A DNA stretch of 64,000 nt from positions 558,001 through 622,000 of the forward strand of contig CAWJEJ010000004.1 in NCBI GenBank assembly GCA_963841855.1. Reading direction: 5' to 3'. Shown here in pieces: positions 1-8,491 of this stretch (positions are counted from its first letter, which is position 1; each line of letters starts with the position of its first letter). Source of the stretch: CAXBBB01 sp963841855. Its GTDB lineage: Bacteria > Bacteroidota > Rhodothermia > Rhodothermales > BA12. A program made the translations under genes and the position numbers. The notes under the pieces are model-generated. The model saw only the letters and a program-made list of their open reading frames with translations. It was not told where the DNA came from and made no database searches.

Positions 1-746
1 CACACGCCCAACTGCGCGGCCAGATGGGCCCGCTGCGTCTGCACGTCGGCTTCGGTCGTCAGCAGATCGAGGCGGACCTGCTCGTAGCGCGCTTGCTCGG
101 CCAGCAGATCGACGGCGGGAATGTTGCCCGCCTCGCGCAGCAACCGCGACGACTCGTAGGCGGCCAAGGCGTTCGCAGTCGCGCGCTGCATCACGTCGGC
201 CTGGGCCTGAGCGGTCTGTACGGCGTAAAACGCGCGGCGCGTGTCGGCGGCGTGGCCGAGCACGACGGCGGCGACGCGCGCCTGCGACGCTTCCAACCGC
301 GACTGAGCGACGGCCTTGCGCTGCCCCGTCCACAGCCACGACACCAGCGGGATCGACGCGCCCAGGTGCAGGTCGGGCGGCCCGCTCTCCCCCACTTCCC
401 AACCGGCTCCGGCCGAGAGAAACGGGTTGGCGAGAAGCCCGGCCTGCACACGTTGGGCCTGAGCGACGGCCAGATCCTCATAGGCCGATTGCAGCATCCG
501 ATCCGACAGCAGCGCGATGTGGACGGCAGACTCTTCGGTCAGCGGCAGAGCCAGCAGCGAGTCGACGAGTCGGTCGGCGCGAGCATCCGCGTCTGAGTCG
601 AGGCGCCAGACCGCTTCCGCTTCGGTTCGACCGGACAGGTCGGCAGCCACCGGAGCGAGCGCATCGCGGGGCTGAACGGATGCGCAGCCCCCTAGGGCAA
701 GCGCGCCCAACGATAGCGCGAAGAGGAGCGGTTTAATGTTCATCAT
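1..746 (-). CDS. TolC/CusC-like outer-membrane efflux factor, partial (N-terminal part)
   Basis: This is the outer-membrane channel of a tripartite efflux pump, truncated by the left window edge, so only about 248 residues are seen. The N-terminus (MNIKPLLFALSLGALALGGC) is a lipoprotein signal ending in a lipobox Cys. It is followed by helix-rich sequence with the alternating Ala/Gln/Leu pattern of the outer-membrane efflux protein family, including a turn reading LLANPFLSAGAGWE. Two start codons lie in tandem (746 and 743). A good Shine-Dalgarno, GGAGG on the minus strand at about 753-757, serves them. The start overlaps the stop of the upstream DUF3347 gene by 14 bases, so translation is probably coupled. 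The neighbouring metal-binding proteins suggest a Cu/Ag (CusC-type) role. That substrate is inferred; the family is fairly certain. Confidence 0.8.
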   Translation of the reverse strand, partial: MMNIKPLLFALSLGALALGGCASVQPRDALAPVAADLSGRTEAEAVWRLDSDADARADRLVDSLLALPLTEESAVHIALLSDRMLQSAYEDLAVAQAQRVQAGLLANPFLSAGAGWEVGESGPPDLHLGASIPLVSWLWTGQRKAVAQSRLEASQARVAAVVLGHAADTRRAFYAVQTAQAQADVMQRATANALAAYESSRLLREAGNIPAVDLLAEQARYEQVRLDLLTTEADVQTQRAHLAAQLGV

Positions 747-1434
747 GCCTTCCTCCGTTTGCCGAAGTGGGGAGCGCGTCGATGCGGCTCCCGCACATCA
801 GCATCGAAGATCCGAAGTACGGGTTACGCGTCGACGTGCCGCGCTGGAGCCACACACCGCCCATCGGTGCCTTGGCCATGCCGCAGCGGAAGAGCGTCAG
901 ATCCGAAACGCCGTTCGCCTGGGCCAAGCGAGCGACGCCGACACTCAACTCGCCGAACGCCAACCGCGCGTCGACCAGATCGGTGGCAGCGGCGATTGCG
1001 CCGGCGTACACCGCCAGCGTGTCGACCTCGGGCACGCTGGACAGTATCCGGGCGGCTGATTGCGCCGCGGCCAAGTCGTCGGCGGCGAGCGCTTCCTGAA
1101 TCCCGACGTAGGCCGTCAGCAGCGCGCCCAGCGAGTCGGAGGCGGCGCCGGCCTGCATCTCGTGATCGGAGTGCGACATCCCGGCGTGGTCGGCGGCGGG
1201 CGCGGCGTGCATCGCGTGGTCCATCGACGCCATCTCACCGCCTGGGCCGGGCGGATCGCCGTCGGGAACGAGCGGCGGCGGCAGATCGGGCGCAGCGGCG
1301 GGCGCGAACGTGGTGAGCGAAGTGGTGGTGTGCGGCGCGGATGGCGCAGCAGGATGGTCAGCAGGTGTGACGTTGGGGGCGGCGGCGACGCATCCTGCGA
1401 GCAGGAGGACGGGGGCCAGACGAAAAATCGGCAT
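733..1434 (-). CDS. DUF3347-domain lipoprotein, probable periplasmic metal-binding partner of an efflux pump
   Basis: A 233-residue protein starting MPIFRLAPVLLLAGC, a lipoprotein signal with lipobox LAGC. A longer upstream ATG exists, but it lacks a signal-like context and is not used. Residues about 70-95 are a Met/His-rich linker (motifs MDHAMH, HAGMSHSDHEM) of the kind that binds Cu(I)/Ag(I). The C-terminal half matches the DUF3347 pattern found beside or fused to CusB proteins: an alpha-helical pair (LLTAYVGIQEALAADDL), then FRCGMAKAPMGGVWLQ and NPYFGSSMLMCGS. The last bases overlap the TolC-like gene. The family call is good; the exact metal is inferred from ligand content and context. 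Confidence 0.8.
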   Translation of the reverse strand: MPIFRLAPVLLLAGCVAAAPNVTPADHPAAPSAPHTTTSLTTFAPAAAPDLPPPLVPDGDPPGPGGEMASMDHAMHAAPAADHAGMSHSDHEMQAGAASDSLGALLTAYVGIQEALAADDLAAAQSAARILSSVPEVDTLAVYAGAIAAATDLVDARLAFGELSVGVARLAQANGVSDLTLFRCGMAKAPMGGVWLQRGTSTRNPYFGSSMLMCGSRIDALPTSANGGRHDEH

Positions 1435-1548
1435 CGGAAAATCGGGAGCAAACGAGAGAGCACGCGCGCCCATCGGCACGTCGTGCGAAAAGGGCGACGT
1501 GAGGTCGCCATCGACCGTCCTCACCAGCGAGGACGGCTCGTTTGCCGA

Positions 1549-1971
1549 TCAGATCAACAGTTGGCCCAGTGCCAGATAGATCGGAGGCGCGTGGCCCGGT
1601 GGTCGCCACTCGGCTAAGCGCAGACGCGGTGCACGCTCGACCGGCTCCATTGCGACCACGATGGACGCAGCGACGGGAGCAGCCGGGATCGACGCGCGGT
1701 CGATCTCTACGTGAACGACGGTCGCCACGGCTCGGAGGCAGCAGGGACCGACCAGGCAGCACGGATCGGCGTCCTGCGTCTGGGTGTCCGAACGCTCGCC
1801 ATTGGAGTGCATCGGCGCATCGGCCATCGTCTCTTCGCCCATCATCTCGTGACACGGCGGCGGCGTGGCAGGCGTCGCGGGCTGGGCGCACAACGCCGAA
1901 AGCGGTGCCGTCAGCCCGATCAGGAGCGACAGCACGCCGAGCAGCGCGAGCGGTTGGCGGAGGCGGTTCAT
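1549..1971 (-). CDS. Small secreted Cys/Met/His-rich protein of unknown function
   Basis: About 140 residues, starting MNRLRQPLALLGVLSLLIGL with a clear signal peptide ending near ALCAQ. The mature part has CHEMMGEE, then DADPCCLVGPCC, and no other recognisable domain. The paired Cys-Cys motifs and Met/His residues look like metal ligands. The gene lies directly upstream of the DUF3347 and TolC-like genes on the same strand, consistent with a role in metal sensing or buffering in the periplasm. Similar small proteins often head Cus-like operons, but I do not recognise a named family. The start was chosen because the signal peptide begins there; an earlier ATG at 2028 adds only non-signal sequence. 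Confidence 0.6.
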   Translation of the reverse strand: MNRLRQPLALLGVLSLLIGLTAPLSALCAQPATPATPPPCHEMMGEETMADAPMHSNGERSDTQTQDADPCCLVGPCCLRAVATVVHVEIDRASIPAAPVAASIVVAMEPVERAPRLRLAEWRPPGHAPPIYLALGQLLI

Positions 1972-2137
1972 CGTGCCGGTCAACTTGCTGTGTACAGAGA
2001 GGTTCGGTGCGGCCGATTCTTCGCCCAAACCAAAACGCCCGGCGAGATCAGGAAACTGTGCTACCGGCGAGAGTAGCGCGCGCTTCCCGCCCTACACCGA
2101 GCGAGCCGGCTGTACCGCGCCGCCCACCTCACGTTCC

Positions 2138-5100
2138 TCACTCCAGCGCGCCGTCCCACCGGTCGTAGACACGCGGCGCCCCGGCGAACGGGCTGCCACC
2201 GCCAGTCCACTCGGACGCCTGAACGTCGACCGCGCGAAACACGCCGATCTGTCCACCGCCGTTGTCGTCCTGCCCGCCGACGACAAGAGTGAGCGTCGTT
2301 CCAGGCGGCATGTCGGGGAGCACGGCTTTGGGAATCGAGAAGGCGATGCGTCCGGTTTCGGTCGATCCGAGCGGGTTGCGCGCGTCGGCTTCTGCGGGTC
2401 GGTACTCGCCGAGCACGTTGCCCAGGTAGTCTTCGACGCGCACGCCCCCGCCTACGAAGACTAGGTGGGTGTAGCCACTCTCGACGCGCGCGCTGGCCTC
2501 GCGTCCCACGATCATCGGCCCCGGTCCCGGCCCGAACGCCAACGCTGCCATCGTGAGCTGAAAGCCGAACTGCGGGTTCCAGCCGGGATCGACCAGCCGC
2601 GCCATTTCGAGATCGAAAAACCACGCGTCGTCGGTTTCCGAGATGCGCAGGCCGGTCGCGTCGAAGATGCCCGGAGCGAACGCCGGTCCGGTCGGATAGG
2701 TGTAGGTGCCGGACGCGCCCCTATCGTCACCGCGCGGCAGGTCGGCAGACAGGCGGACGCTCGCATCGCTAGGAGCAGGCGCTTTGATCGTCGCGTGGTC
2801 CAGCAGCGGCCATGCGGGACCGCTCATCGCAGGCAGCGCGGCGACTTCGACTGGGCTCAGCGGCGACGTCCACTCGAACCCCGCCCAGCGCGCCGTATCG
2901 GGCAGCGCGATCCGCTCGTCGATGCCGACCACGACTTGGTCGACGCTGGCGTAGGTGACGGCCATGCCCGGCCCATACTCGCGCGCCAGCCGGACCGTCG
3001 TCGGCGCCTGAGATACGGCTACGATTTTGCGTCCGCCCAGCGCTTCGAAGACGACGTTTAGCGGTCGCTCGAACGCCTGCCGCCCCTCTCCCGGTTCGGG
3101 CGTGATCGTCAGGTCGAGCGTGTGAGCGCCACCGGACGCTTCGCCCAGAAACTCGCCCTCGGCAAGGGTCCCACGCTCCATCCGCAGCCGCACGTGCCCC
3201 CCTTCGACGCGGACGCGCGCCGTCACGTCGTTTCCCCAGGCGCGAGGTAGGCGTGGCGAGACGGCTAGCGTGTCGGGCGACTGATGCGTGATACCCGCGA
3301 AGTCTTCCATCGCGTTGCGGACGTACTCGGCCAGCGTCCACGCCTGCGAGACGGTTCCGGTGAGGCGCGGCGCGGCGTTTCCGGGTCGTGGCAGCGCATC
3401 GGAGTTCTCGGCCATTGTGCCGACGGCGCCTCGGTGGAGCGCCATCTGCGTTAGAAAGTCGAGCTGCTCGTAGGCTAGGTCAGGCGCATCGGCCTTTGCC
3501 ATCAGCGAGACGAGCGGACCGGTGTTCCACGTCCAGATCGTGCCGTTGTGGTAGGCGGCGTCTTTGGGATACGCCTCGGGCGCCAGGTGGTACGGATGAA
3601 ACGCGTCGTCGGACTGCGCGAGCGACGCCACGCCCCACGGATAGACGATCTGCTCGGCGAGTTCGCGCACCAGAGCGCCGGACGCTTCCGAATCCATGTC
3701 GAGCGCGCGGGCGGCAAGCAGTTGATTAGGCCGCGTCTGCGCGTCGGGCGCGCCATCAGCGTCCAAGTGATCGTAGAGCAGCGCGCTGTTCGGCATCTCG
3801 AAGCGGTCCAGGACGACCGCTCGCAGTCGCTCGGCAGCCTGCTGATATCGGGCAGCGTCGGTCTCCCAACCTTCGACCCGGGCGATGTCGGCCGTAGCGA
3901 GGAGTTGAGCGTAGAACAGCGCCTGGATCTCGACGGCCCGGTCGCCGCGCGGACTCCACTCGCGCCCCGGACCTGCCGAAGCGTCCATCCACGTCTCCTG
4001 ATCGCCATGGCGAAGCAAACCATCGGCGTCCGTCCGGGCGAGGGCGGCGTCCGACGCGCGCTGGATGACGGGCCACATCTCGGATCGAAAGCTGGCGTCG
4101 TCGGTCAGGCGGAGGTAATCGCGCGCCATGATCGCGAACCACGGCGTGCCGTCAGCGGTGTTGTAGGTCACGTCGCCCAACGAGACGAAGTTGGGAATGC
4201 GGCCGTACGTCTCGCTGCTCGCGTCGGTGTCCTGATAGCGTCCGAACTCGAGCAGGATTTCGCGGGCCTCTTCCCACTGCCCCGAAACCAAAAACGCACC
4301 GGGCAGGCTGATGAAGGTGTCGCGGCCCCAATAGTTGTTGAACCACGGCAGCCCAGCGAACAGGCCCGGCCCGCGCTGATCCATGTGGAGCGCGTCGACG
4401 GCAATGCGCGCGAGGGCAAACGCCCGGTCGAAGTCGGGGTCGGCCGTCGAGATCCACGCGTCGGCGATCAGCGCCTCCATCCTCGCCCGGCGCTCCTGCC
4501 CCAAGCGCTCCGCCGACTGGCCCAGCATCAGAGCGCGCGAGCGTGCCGCCTGCATCGTCGCGCCGACGGTGACGACGACCGGCGCATCACGCTGAACTTC
4601 GAGGTGCCCCGGAGCCAGCAGCGTCTGATCGATGCTCCCGGTTTCGACGAGTTGGCTCTCATCGTGCGCCTTTCCTCGGGCCGAGTGGACGGCCAGCCAC
4701 GCCGGAGCGTCTGGGTTGCCTTCGGGCATGTCGCGGCGTCGGATCAGCAGTACGTCCTCCATCGCGATCACGTCGAGCGCATCCGCGTCGCGGCGGTCGG
4801 CGATCAGCGGCAGAAACGTCGCGTCGGCGTTGGGAGTGACGACGAGCGCGGCCTGCCGGTCGATCAGCGTAACCGTCTCGCTCATTCCCATCTGGTAGCT
4901 CCGCTCAGCCGCATAGGGACTCGTGACGGCGCGGGTTAGGCTCGAAGCAGTGGCGAGATCGTCTCCCTGCTTCCACGCCCAATCGTCGAGCACGACGGTT
5001 CCTCGGACGTTCAGCCCCTGCCACGCCGTCGTCTGCGGGCCCGCTGCTTCGCCGTAAAAGTAGGTGGCTTCGCCATCGGTGTAGAGAAACGGGCGCGAAG

Positions 5101-5239
5101 CCGACGAACTCACGTGGATCGCGAGCGAGTCGAGCGTCGGAGGCTGGGCCTCCAGAGCCTGAACTGGCTGGGCCTCCAGAGGCTGAGCGGTTGCGGTGGA
5201 CACGGACAAAGCGCAGAGCGCGAGCAGGGAGAAACGCAT
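2138..5239 (-). CDS. Secreted glycogen-debranching-type glucosidase with glucodextranase-like C-terminal domain
   Basis: A 1033-residue exported enzyme likely to trim alpha-1,6 branches or free glucose from starch-derived oligosaccharides. Residues 1-19 (MRFSLLALCALSVSTATAQ) form a signal peptide. An N-terminal beta domain (about 45-250) precedes an (alpha/alpha)6 domain (about 265-675) of the amylo-alpha-1,6-glucosidase C-terminal family. That domain shows LPWFNNYWGRDTFISLPG (297-314), NTADGTPWFA (360-369), GDQETWMDA (412-420) and RGDRAVEIQALFY (431-443). Residues about 835-1010 match the glucodextranase C-terminal surface domain, with RGDDRGASGTYTYPTGPAF and ending GGQDDNGGGQIG. It is the last clear enzyme of the starch block and starts 40 bases after the preceding small gene. 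Exact linkage specificity cannot be read from sequence; GH15/GH133-like activity is possible. Confidence 0.85.
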   Translation of the reverse strand: MRFSLLALCALSVSTATAQPLEAQPVQALEAQPPTLDSLAIHVSSSASRPFLYTDGEATYFYGEAAGPQTTAWQGLNVRGTVVLDDWAWKQGDDLATASSLTRAVTSPYAAERSYQMGMSETVTLIDRQAALVVTPNADATFLPLIADRRDADALDVIAMEDVLLIRRRDMPEGNPDAPAWLAVHSARGKAHDESQLVETGSIDQTLLAPGHLEVQRDAPVVVTVGATMQAARSRALMLGQSAERLGQERRARMEALIADAWISTADPDFDRAFALARIAVDALHMDQRGPGLFAGLPWFNNYWGRDTFISLPGAFLVSGQWEEAREILLEFGRYQDTDASSETYGRIPNFVSLGDVTYNTADGTPWFAIMARDYLRLTDDASFRSEMWPVIQRASDAALARTDADGLLRHGDQETWMDASAGPGREWSPRGDRAVEIQALFYAQLLATADIARVEGWETDAARYQQAAERLRAVVLDRFEMPNSALLYDHLDADGAPDAQTRPNQLLAARALDMDSEASGALVRELAEQIVYPWGVASLAQSDDAFHPYHLAPEAYPKDAAYHNGTIWTWNTGPLVSLMAKADAPDLAYEQLDFLTQMALHRGAVGTMAENSDALPRPGNAAPRLTGTVSQAWTLAEYVRNAMEDFAGITHQSPDTLAVSPRLPRAWGNDVTARVRVEGGHVRLRMERGTLAEGEFLGEASGGAHTLDLTITPEPGEGRQAFERPLNVVFEALGGRKIVAVSQAPTTVRLAREYGPGMAVTYASVDQVVVGIDERIALPDTARWAGFEWTSPLSPVEVAALPAMSGPAWPLLDHATIKAPAPSDASVRLSADLPRGDDRGASGTYTYPTGPAFAPGIFDATGLRISETDDAWFFDLEMARLVDPGWNPQFGFQLTMAALAFGPGPGPMIVGREASARVESGYTHLVFVGGGVRVEDYLGNVLGEYRPAEADARNPLGSTETGRIAFSIPKAVLPDMPPGTTLTLVVGGQDDNGGGQIGVFRAVDVQASEWTGGGSPFAGAPRVYDRWDGALE

Positions 5240-5279
5240 CGGCCTGCAACGACGCTCGCGCTGGGATCGGTCCGCAGGC

Positions 5280-5588
5280 TCAGCGCAGAACCCGGACGGC
5301 ATCGCGGCGGATCACGTTCACGTCGGCGCTCATCTCGTAGAAACCGGCTTCGACCAGCAGGGCCGCGTCGTGCTTGGTCCACATCCGATAGCGCACGTCC
5401 GGACCATGGACGACAGGCATTCCGTCTTCTTCGATCCACTCGAAGGCGACGTGCGTCGACGTGTGAAAGAGAACGCCGAGCAACCGGCCGTCACGCGCGA
5501 AGAAATAGCGGTATCGGTGCAGGCCGGGGCGCGCGTTGAGAACGAGCGCGCTGGGCGAAGCGTGATGGAAGGCAGCATGTTCGGGCAT
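5280..5588 (-). CDS. Hypothetical protein, 102 residues
   Basis: An unrecognised small soluble protein (starts MPEHAAFHHASPSALVLNAR). It has no signal peptide or membrane segment. It reads like an alternating beta-strand fold: RYRYFFARDGRLLGVLFH, then VAFEWIEEDGMPVV, then YRMWTKHDAALLVEAGFYE. A start 189 bases upstream is possible, but that stretch lies in AT-richer sequence lacking codon bias. The later ATG was therefore chosen. It sits between a lipoprotein gene and the debranching enzyme on the same strand. No function is assigned. Confidence 0.5.
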   Translation of the reverse strand: MPEHAAFHHASPSALVLNARPGLHRYRYFFARDGRLLGVLFHTSTHVAFEWIEEDGMPVVHGPDVRYRMWTKHDAALLVEAGFYEMSADVNVIRRDAVRVLR

Positions 5589-5757
5589 CGTCTTGGGGAT
5601 AGAGAGGATCAACAGGTTACCACTCAGGTACACTTGTATCCTAACGGTTCGACCATTCGGGTTATCGTCCGTTTTGATCTTTCCATAAGTCGGCGCCTCA
5701 AAAATCGACTGTCGACTGTGCCATCCGCCTTCCGAACCACTACTTGGTCCGACCTCC

Positions 5758-6108
5758 TTACTCTTCGGCCAGCGCATATCCGGCCAAGCTGTCGAGCGGG
5801 ACGATTCGGATCTCGGTGATAGCTCCTTGCAGCGGATCGGTCACGGTCTCGACCGAATAGCTGACCGCGTCGGCGGACGAATCGGCTTTGAGAATCGTGC
5901 GCTGCGTGGCCAGTGAGGAGGCAAGCCCGCGTCCCACGCGGCTCGTGCCGTCGGTCGCGTGGTGCTTAGCGTAGAGGTCCGATGCGGTCCCTACGCTCAG
6001 CACTTCGATGCGCGCGCCGTCGCCGTTTACGAACGCGTCGCCGGGTTCGGGGCCTGTTTCGCAGGCGGTGAGGGCGAGGAGGACGAGCAGAGGAAGTAGA
6101 CGGCGCAT
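5758..6108 (-). CDS. Small lipoprotein of unknown function
   Basis: A 116-residue predicted lipoprotein beginning MRRLLPLLVLLALTACETG, with lipobox LTAC. The mature part is short and polar with beta-rich stretches (GARIEVLSVG, ITEIRIVPLDSLAGYAL) and no recognised domain. The start at the signal peptide was chosen over an ATG 60 bases upstream. It lies downstream of the acetyltransferase on the same strand, with a 56-base gap. A 169-base AT-richer gap follows before the next gene, which may hold an internal promoter; no convincing -35/-10 pair was seen there. Confidence 0.65.
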   Translation of the reverse strand: MRRLLPLLVLLALTACETGPEPGDAFVNGDGARIEVLSVGTASDLYAKHHATDGTSRVGRGLASSLATQRTILKADSSADAVSYSVETVTDPLQGAITEIRIVPLDSLAGYALAEE

Positions 6109-6164
6109 GGTGGAGGAATGATGAGCGGAGGAAAGTAGCACTTGGGCGAACGCGTCACGGGCAG

Positions 6165-6779
6165 TCATTCGTCCTCTTCGGCCTCCTCCATCTTATCCCG
6201 CAAGCGGTTCTCGAGTCGCGTCTCGACGTGCGTCCACTCGTCGCTGATGATCGAGAAGTAGACCGTGTCGCGCGCCGATCCGTCGGGAAGCGTCATGTGG
6301 CGGCGTAGGGTGCCCTCCTTGTGCGCGCCGATCTGCCCCAGCGCCCACTGCGACTGCGAGTTGCGCGCGTCGGTCTTGAACTCGACTCTGCGCAGGTCCA
6401 GGTCGTCGAACGCGTGGCGCAGCATCAGCAGTTTGGCTTCGGTGTTGACCGTCGTGCGCTGCCACGGACGCGCGATCCACGTCCACCCGATCTCGGCACG
6501 CCGGTTGAACAGGTCGACGTTGGCGAAGCGCGTGCTCCCGACGACCGTCCCCGTCGCCGCCACGACAGTCGCGAAGGGCAGCGACAGGCCGCGCGCCTGC
6601 TCGCCCAGCGCGTCTTTGATGTAGGCTTCGATGTCCGCCCGCGACTCCATCCGGCGAGGCGTATAGCGCCAGATCCGCTCGTCGACTCCGATGTTCGCCA
6701 GCGCGTCGACGTAGTCCAGCGTGAGCGGTTCGAGGCGGACGTAGTCGCCTTCGAGGACGACGGGGTCGAGGGTTTGCAT
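6165..6779 (-). CDS. GNAT-family N-acetyltransferase (RimJ/RimL-like)
   Basis: A 204-residue cytoplasmic GNAT acetyltransferase that would transfer acetyl from acetyl-CoA to an amine. The start MQTLDPVVLEGDYVRLEPLT is the typical RimJ/RimL-type N-terminus. Later segments fit the fold: FATVVAATGTVVGSTRFANV (strand pair), AEIGWTWIARPWQRTTVNTE (acetyl-CoA-binding region leading to the helix), and LRRVEFKTDARNSQSQWALG (motif B region). The C-terminal tail is acidic (EEAEEDE). The acceptor cannot be predicted. It lies inside the starch block, between two small lipoproteins, with no obvious link to carbohydrate uptake. Confidence 0.85.
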   Translation of the reverse strand: MQTLDPVVLEGDYVRLEPLTLDYVDALANIGVDERIWRYTPRRMESRADIEAYIKDALGEQARGLSLPFATVVAATGTVVGSTRFANVDLFNRRAEIGWTWIARPWQRTTVNTEAKLLMLRHAFDDLDLRRVEFKTDARNSQSQWALGQIGAHKEGTLRRHMTLPDGSARDTVYFSIISDEWTHVETRLENRLRDKMEEAEEDE

Positions 6780-6854
6780 GGAAAGCCGGGTTGGGTGAGG
6801 TGAGGCAACGTACGACGCGGTCTGGCGGTGCCCTCTCCCCACGCCCAGCGAGAC

Positions 6855-7265
6855 CTAATCGATCTCGCGGCGGAACTCGATCGTACTGCCTCGCCCGCCG
6901 ATCATGCTCAGCTGCAACATATCGTCGGTGAGATCGGCGAGGTAGTAGCACCGGTCATCCGTCGTGACGAGAAAGCGGTCGGCTTCCTCGCACGTGTCCT
7001 CAACGCGATACATCACCGCGGCTCCCCCGTCGACATCGCCCTCGTAGCGCTCGGTGAACTGTCCATCGTCGAACCCGACGAGGTAGCTGGCGTCGGTCGT
7101 CGAGCGCCACGTGCCGATCAGTCGCTCTTCGGCTCGTCTGTCTACCGTTTCAGGATCGGGCAGGTCGATGATCGCGTCCGGCGCGTCGATCTGCGGCGCA
7201 ACGTCAGGGTCGGAGGCGCAGGCGCAGACGAGGAGCGCAAGTGTGAGAAAGGCTGCGCGGAGCAT
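6855..7265 (-). CDS. Small lipoprotein, lipocalin-like in pattern
   Basis: A 136-residue lipoprotein beginning MLRAAFLTLALLVCAC, with the lipobox Cys at residue 16. The mature part has LIGTWRSTTDASYLVGFDDG and later beta-strand pairs (YLADLTDDMLQLSMIG, STIEFRRE). The GTW-type start followed by antiparallel strands resembles lipocalin-like domains, but the match is only in pattern. Two Cys (in DTCEEADR and DDRCYYL) may pair. It starts 38 bases after the malF stop on the same strand, exactly where malG would be expected in a maltose transporter operon. Confidence 0.65.
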   Translation of the reverse strand: MLRAAFLTLALLVCACASDPDVAPQIDAPDAIIDLPDPETVDRRAEERLIGTWRSTTDASYLVGFDDGQFTERYEGDVDGGAAVMYRVEDTCEEADRFLVTTDDRCYYLADLTDDMLQLSMIGGRGSTIEFRREID

Positions 7266-7303
7266 GAGAGGCGTGGCGTGTTCTGATGGGCGAAGCGCGA
7301 GAC

Positions 7304-8302
7304 TCAGTAGGCGGCTTCGGTCGCGTTCGTCTTCTTGAGCAGGACCTGGGTGAACATGAACAGGATCGCGAAGATGATCAGCGACAGCGCCGCCGCCCAG
7401 CCAAATCGGTACATCGAGAAGGCCGCTTCGTAGACGTACGAGACGAGGATGTGCGTTTGATCGTTAGGCTCGCCGCCGTTGCTCACGAGCCAGACGACGT
7501 TGATGTTGTTGAACGTCCAGACCGTACCCAGCGTGATCGCCGGAATCATGACGGGGCGGATGAGCGGGACGGTGATGTTCCAAAACTGCGCCCACGCACT
7601 CGCACCGTCCATGTCGGCCGCTTCGTAGAGTTCGCCCGGAATCGACTGCAAAGCTCCTAGCGCGACGACCATCATGAAGGGGAAGCCCAACCAGACGTTG
7701 GTCAGGATCGCGGCGATGAAGGCGTTGACGGGATCGGTCAGCCACGACACGGGCCCCAGGCCCAGAAACTGCTGTAGCGCCAGGTTGATCGCGCCATACT
7801 CGGCGTTGAACATGCCGCGCCACGTCAGAGCGGTGATGTACTGCGGCAGCGCCCACGGCAGGATCAGCAGGATGCGCCACGCGCCCTTACCCTTGACAAA
7901 CTTCTGGTGCAGCACGACGGCCAGCATCACGCCCAGCCCGACGTGAAATACGACGTTGACGGCCGTCCAGATCAGCGTTTTGACCAAGACGGACCAGAAG
8001 GCGCTCTCTTGCACGACCGCCCAATACTGCTGTAGCCCAATGATCTCCCAGTCGCGGATGTGATACAGGTTCATGTTCGACAACGACAGGACGGCGTTGT
8101 AGAAAAACGGATAGGCGACGACGGCCAGCACGATCACAATCGTCGGCCCGAGCAGTCCGGCCAGAAACAGCCGCCGCTGCCACTCGGGCGAAAACCGCGA
8201 CGCCTTGCGCGCCGGATCGGGTGACGAGTTGCCGCTCGCGACAGATTCGCGCTTGTCTTCGATGCGCGTTTCGACGGCGAGCAGATCGGAGTTTTCGGTC
8301 AT
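7304..8302 (-). CDS. malF: MalF-type sugar ABC transporter permease
   Basis: A 332-residue inner-membrane permease that would form half of a maltose/maltodextrin import channel. The start at 8302 (MTENSDLLAVETRIEDKRES) was chosen because upstream in-frame sequence lies inside a dispersed repeat. A hydrophilic N-terminal segment is followed by about six membrane spans: first span LFLAGLLGPTIVIVLAVVAY; later spans ILLILPWALPQYITAL and FIAAILTNVWLGFPFMMVVA. The EAA loop that docks the ATPase reads ELYEAADMDGASAWAQFWNI, the conserved form. It follows malE on the same strand. Its usual partners MalG (second permease) and MalK (ATPase) are not in the window. Confidence 0.9.
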   Translation of the reverse strand: MTENSDLLAVETRIEDKRESVASGNSSPDPARKASRFSPEWQRRLFLAGLLGPTIVIVLAVVAYPFFYNAVLSLSNMNLYHIRDWEIIGLQQYWAVVQESAFWSVLVKTLIWTAVNVVFHVGLGVMLAVVLHQKFVKGKGAWRILLILPWALPQYITALTWRGMFNAEYGAINLALQQFLGLGPVSWLTDPVNAFIAAILTNVWLGFPFMMVVALGALQSIPGELYEAADMDGASAWAQFWNITVPLIRPVMIPAITLGTVWTFNNINVVWLVSNGGEPNDQTHILVSYVYEAAFSMYRFGWAAALSLIIFAILFMFTQVLLKKTNATEAAY

Positions 8303-8350
8303 GGGCTGGGGGGAGTCAGCGGTTGAGCAGCGTGCGAGTGTTCCAGTTAG

Positions 8351-8434
8351 TCGTCGCGAGGCCGAAAGTCGCAGCCATCTCCTGCGCCTTCCGATAGTAC
8401 GGAGATCGCCACGTCGCTGCGCTTCGCCGATCAA
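8351..8434. repeat. Dispersed imperfect palindrome, copy A (between malE and malF)
   Basis: This stretch starts GCGAGGCCGAAAGTCGCAGC and ends GATCGCCACGTCGCTGCGC. It resembles the second copy at about 9760-9843 in order, ends and spacing, with a divergent middle. The form (GCGAGG-CCGAA at one end, GATCGCCACGTCGCTGCG at the other) is that of genome-wide dispersed palindromic repeats seen in many bacteria. It lies in the non-coding gap between malE and malF. Confidence 0.65.
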
Positions 8435-8491
8435 GCCGAGGACAGGCTCTCGCGGTGGCTAATCTCAGAAGTTGACGTTGGGCGCCCGGCA

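Noticed and set aside
3548..4939. Long plus-strand open frame opposite the debranching enzyme
   Set aside because: It is the antisense shadow of a high-GC coding gene and has no protein-family motif; the minus-strand gene has clear motifs throughout.
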